The position numbers and the translations under genes were made by a program. The notes below the pieces were generated by a model, which worked only from the letters and a program-made list of their open reading frames with translations, was not told the origin of the DNA and ran no database searches. From assembly GCF_000599865.1 (NCBI RefSeq), contig NZ_JHAC01000072.1:1-22782 (forward strand): DNA of 22,782 bases. The letters are read 5' to 3'. Positions 21,282 through 22,782 of the stretch are shown in pieces; position 1 is the stretch's first letter; the number at the start of each line of letters is the position of its first letter. Source of the stretch: Deinococcus phoenicis. GTDB taxonomy: Bacteria > Deinococcota > Deinococci > Deinococcales > Deinococcaceae.

Positions 21282-22782
<1,501 letters not shown>

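Overview
The window is GC-rich, densely packed bacterial chromosome that most resembles Deinococcus. I base this on the protein set (LEA-like desiccation protein, ClpS/ClpA pair, SNF2 helicase with an intein in its P-loop, many small hypotheticals). I also base it on a recurring promoter layout: a TANNNT hexamer 5-8 nt before the start codon with no ribosome binding site, the leaderless-mRNA signature described for Deinococcus. Genus assignment is inference; no rRNA marker is present.

Layout. 1-850: start of a secreted Gly-rich protein (minus, cut by the edge) and a small acidic hypothetical. 854-1577: membrane-anchored LEA-like protein with its own terminator. 1628-4178: clpS-clpA, N-end-rule adaptor and unfoldase. 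4243-9324: mixed accessory stretch with a YidD-like factor, a Gfo/Idh/MocA oxidoreductase, three GNAT acetyltransferases (two are paralogues), a glycolipid-binding-like protein, a MITE-like element and an unrecognised protein. 9441-10757: S41 carboxy-terminal processing protease (minus). 10899-14421: ftsE, a second MITE-like element, ftsX and an EnvC-like coiled-coil protein, together a cell-division hydrolase-activation module. 14556-17358: rpsP, a KH RNA-binding protein, rimM, trmD and a Lon-substrate-domain protein, i.e. ribosome/tRNA maturation. 17423-19863: purU (minus), and an M29 aminopeptidase overlapping a small membrane protein (plus). 19877-20949: lipoprotein and C39-like cysteine peptidase (minus). 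20962-21281: non-coding, with a tandem repeat, a terminator and a G-quadruplex-like tract. 21282-22782: C-terminal part of a SNF2 helicase preceded by the C-terminal end of an intein (minus, cut by the edge).

The points most worth a second look are: the intein splitting the SNF2 Walker A motif; two inverted copies of a MITE-like repeat, one inside ftsE-ftsX and one supplying a neighbour's stop codon and part of a promoter; and very short ORFs upstream of ftsE, rpsP, trmD and an unknown gene, three of which overlap the downstream start codon. I did not find a CRISPR array, toxin-antitoxin pair, prophage or an evident new defence system.
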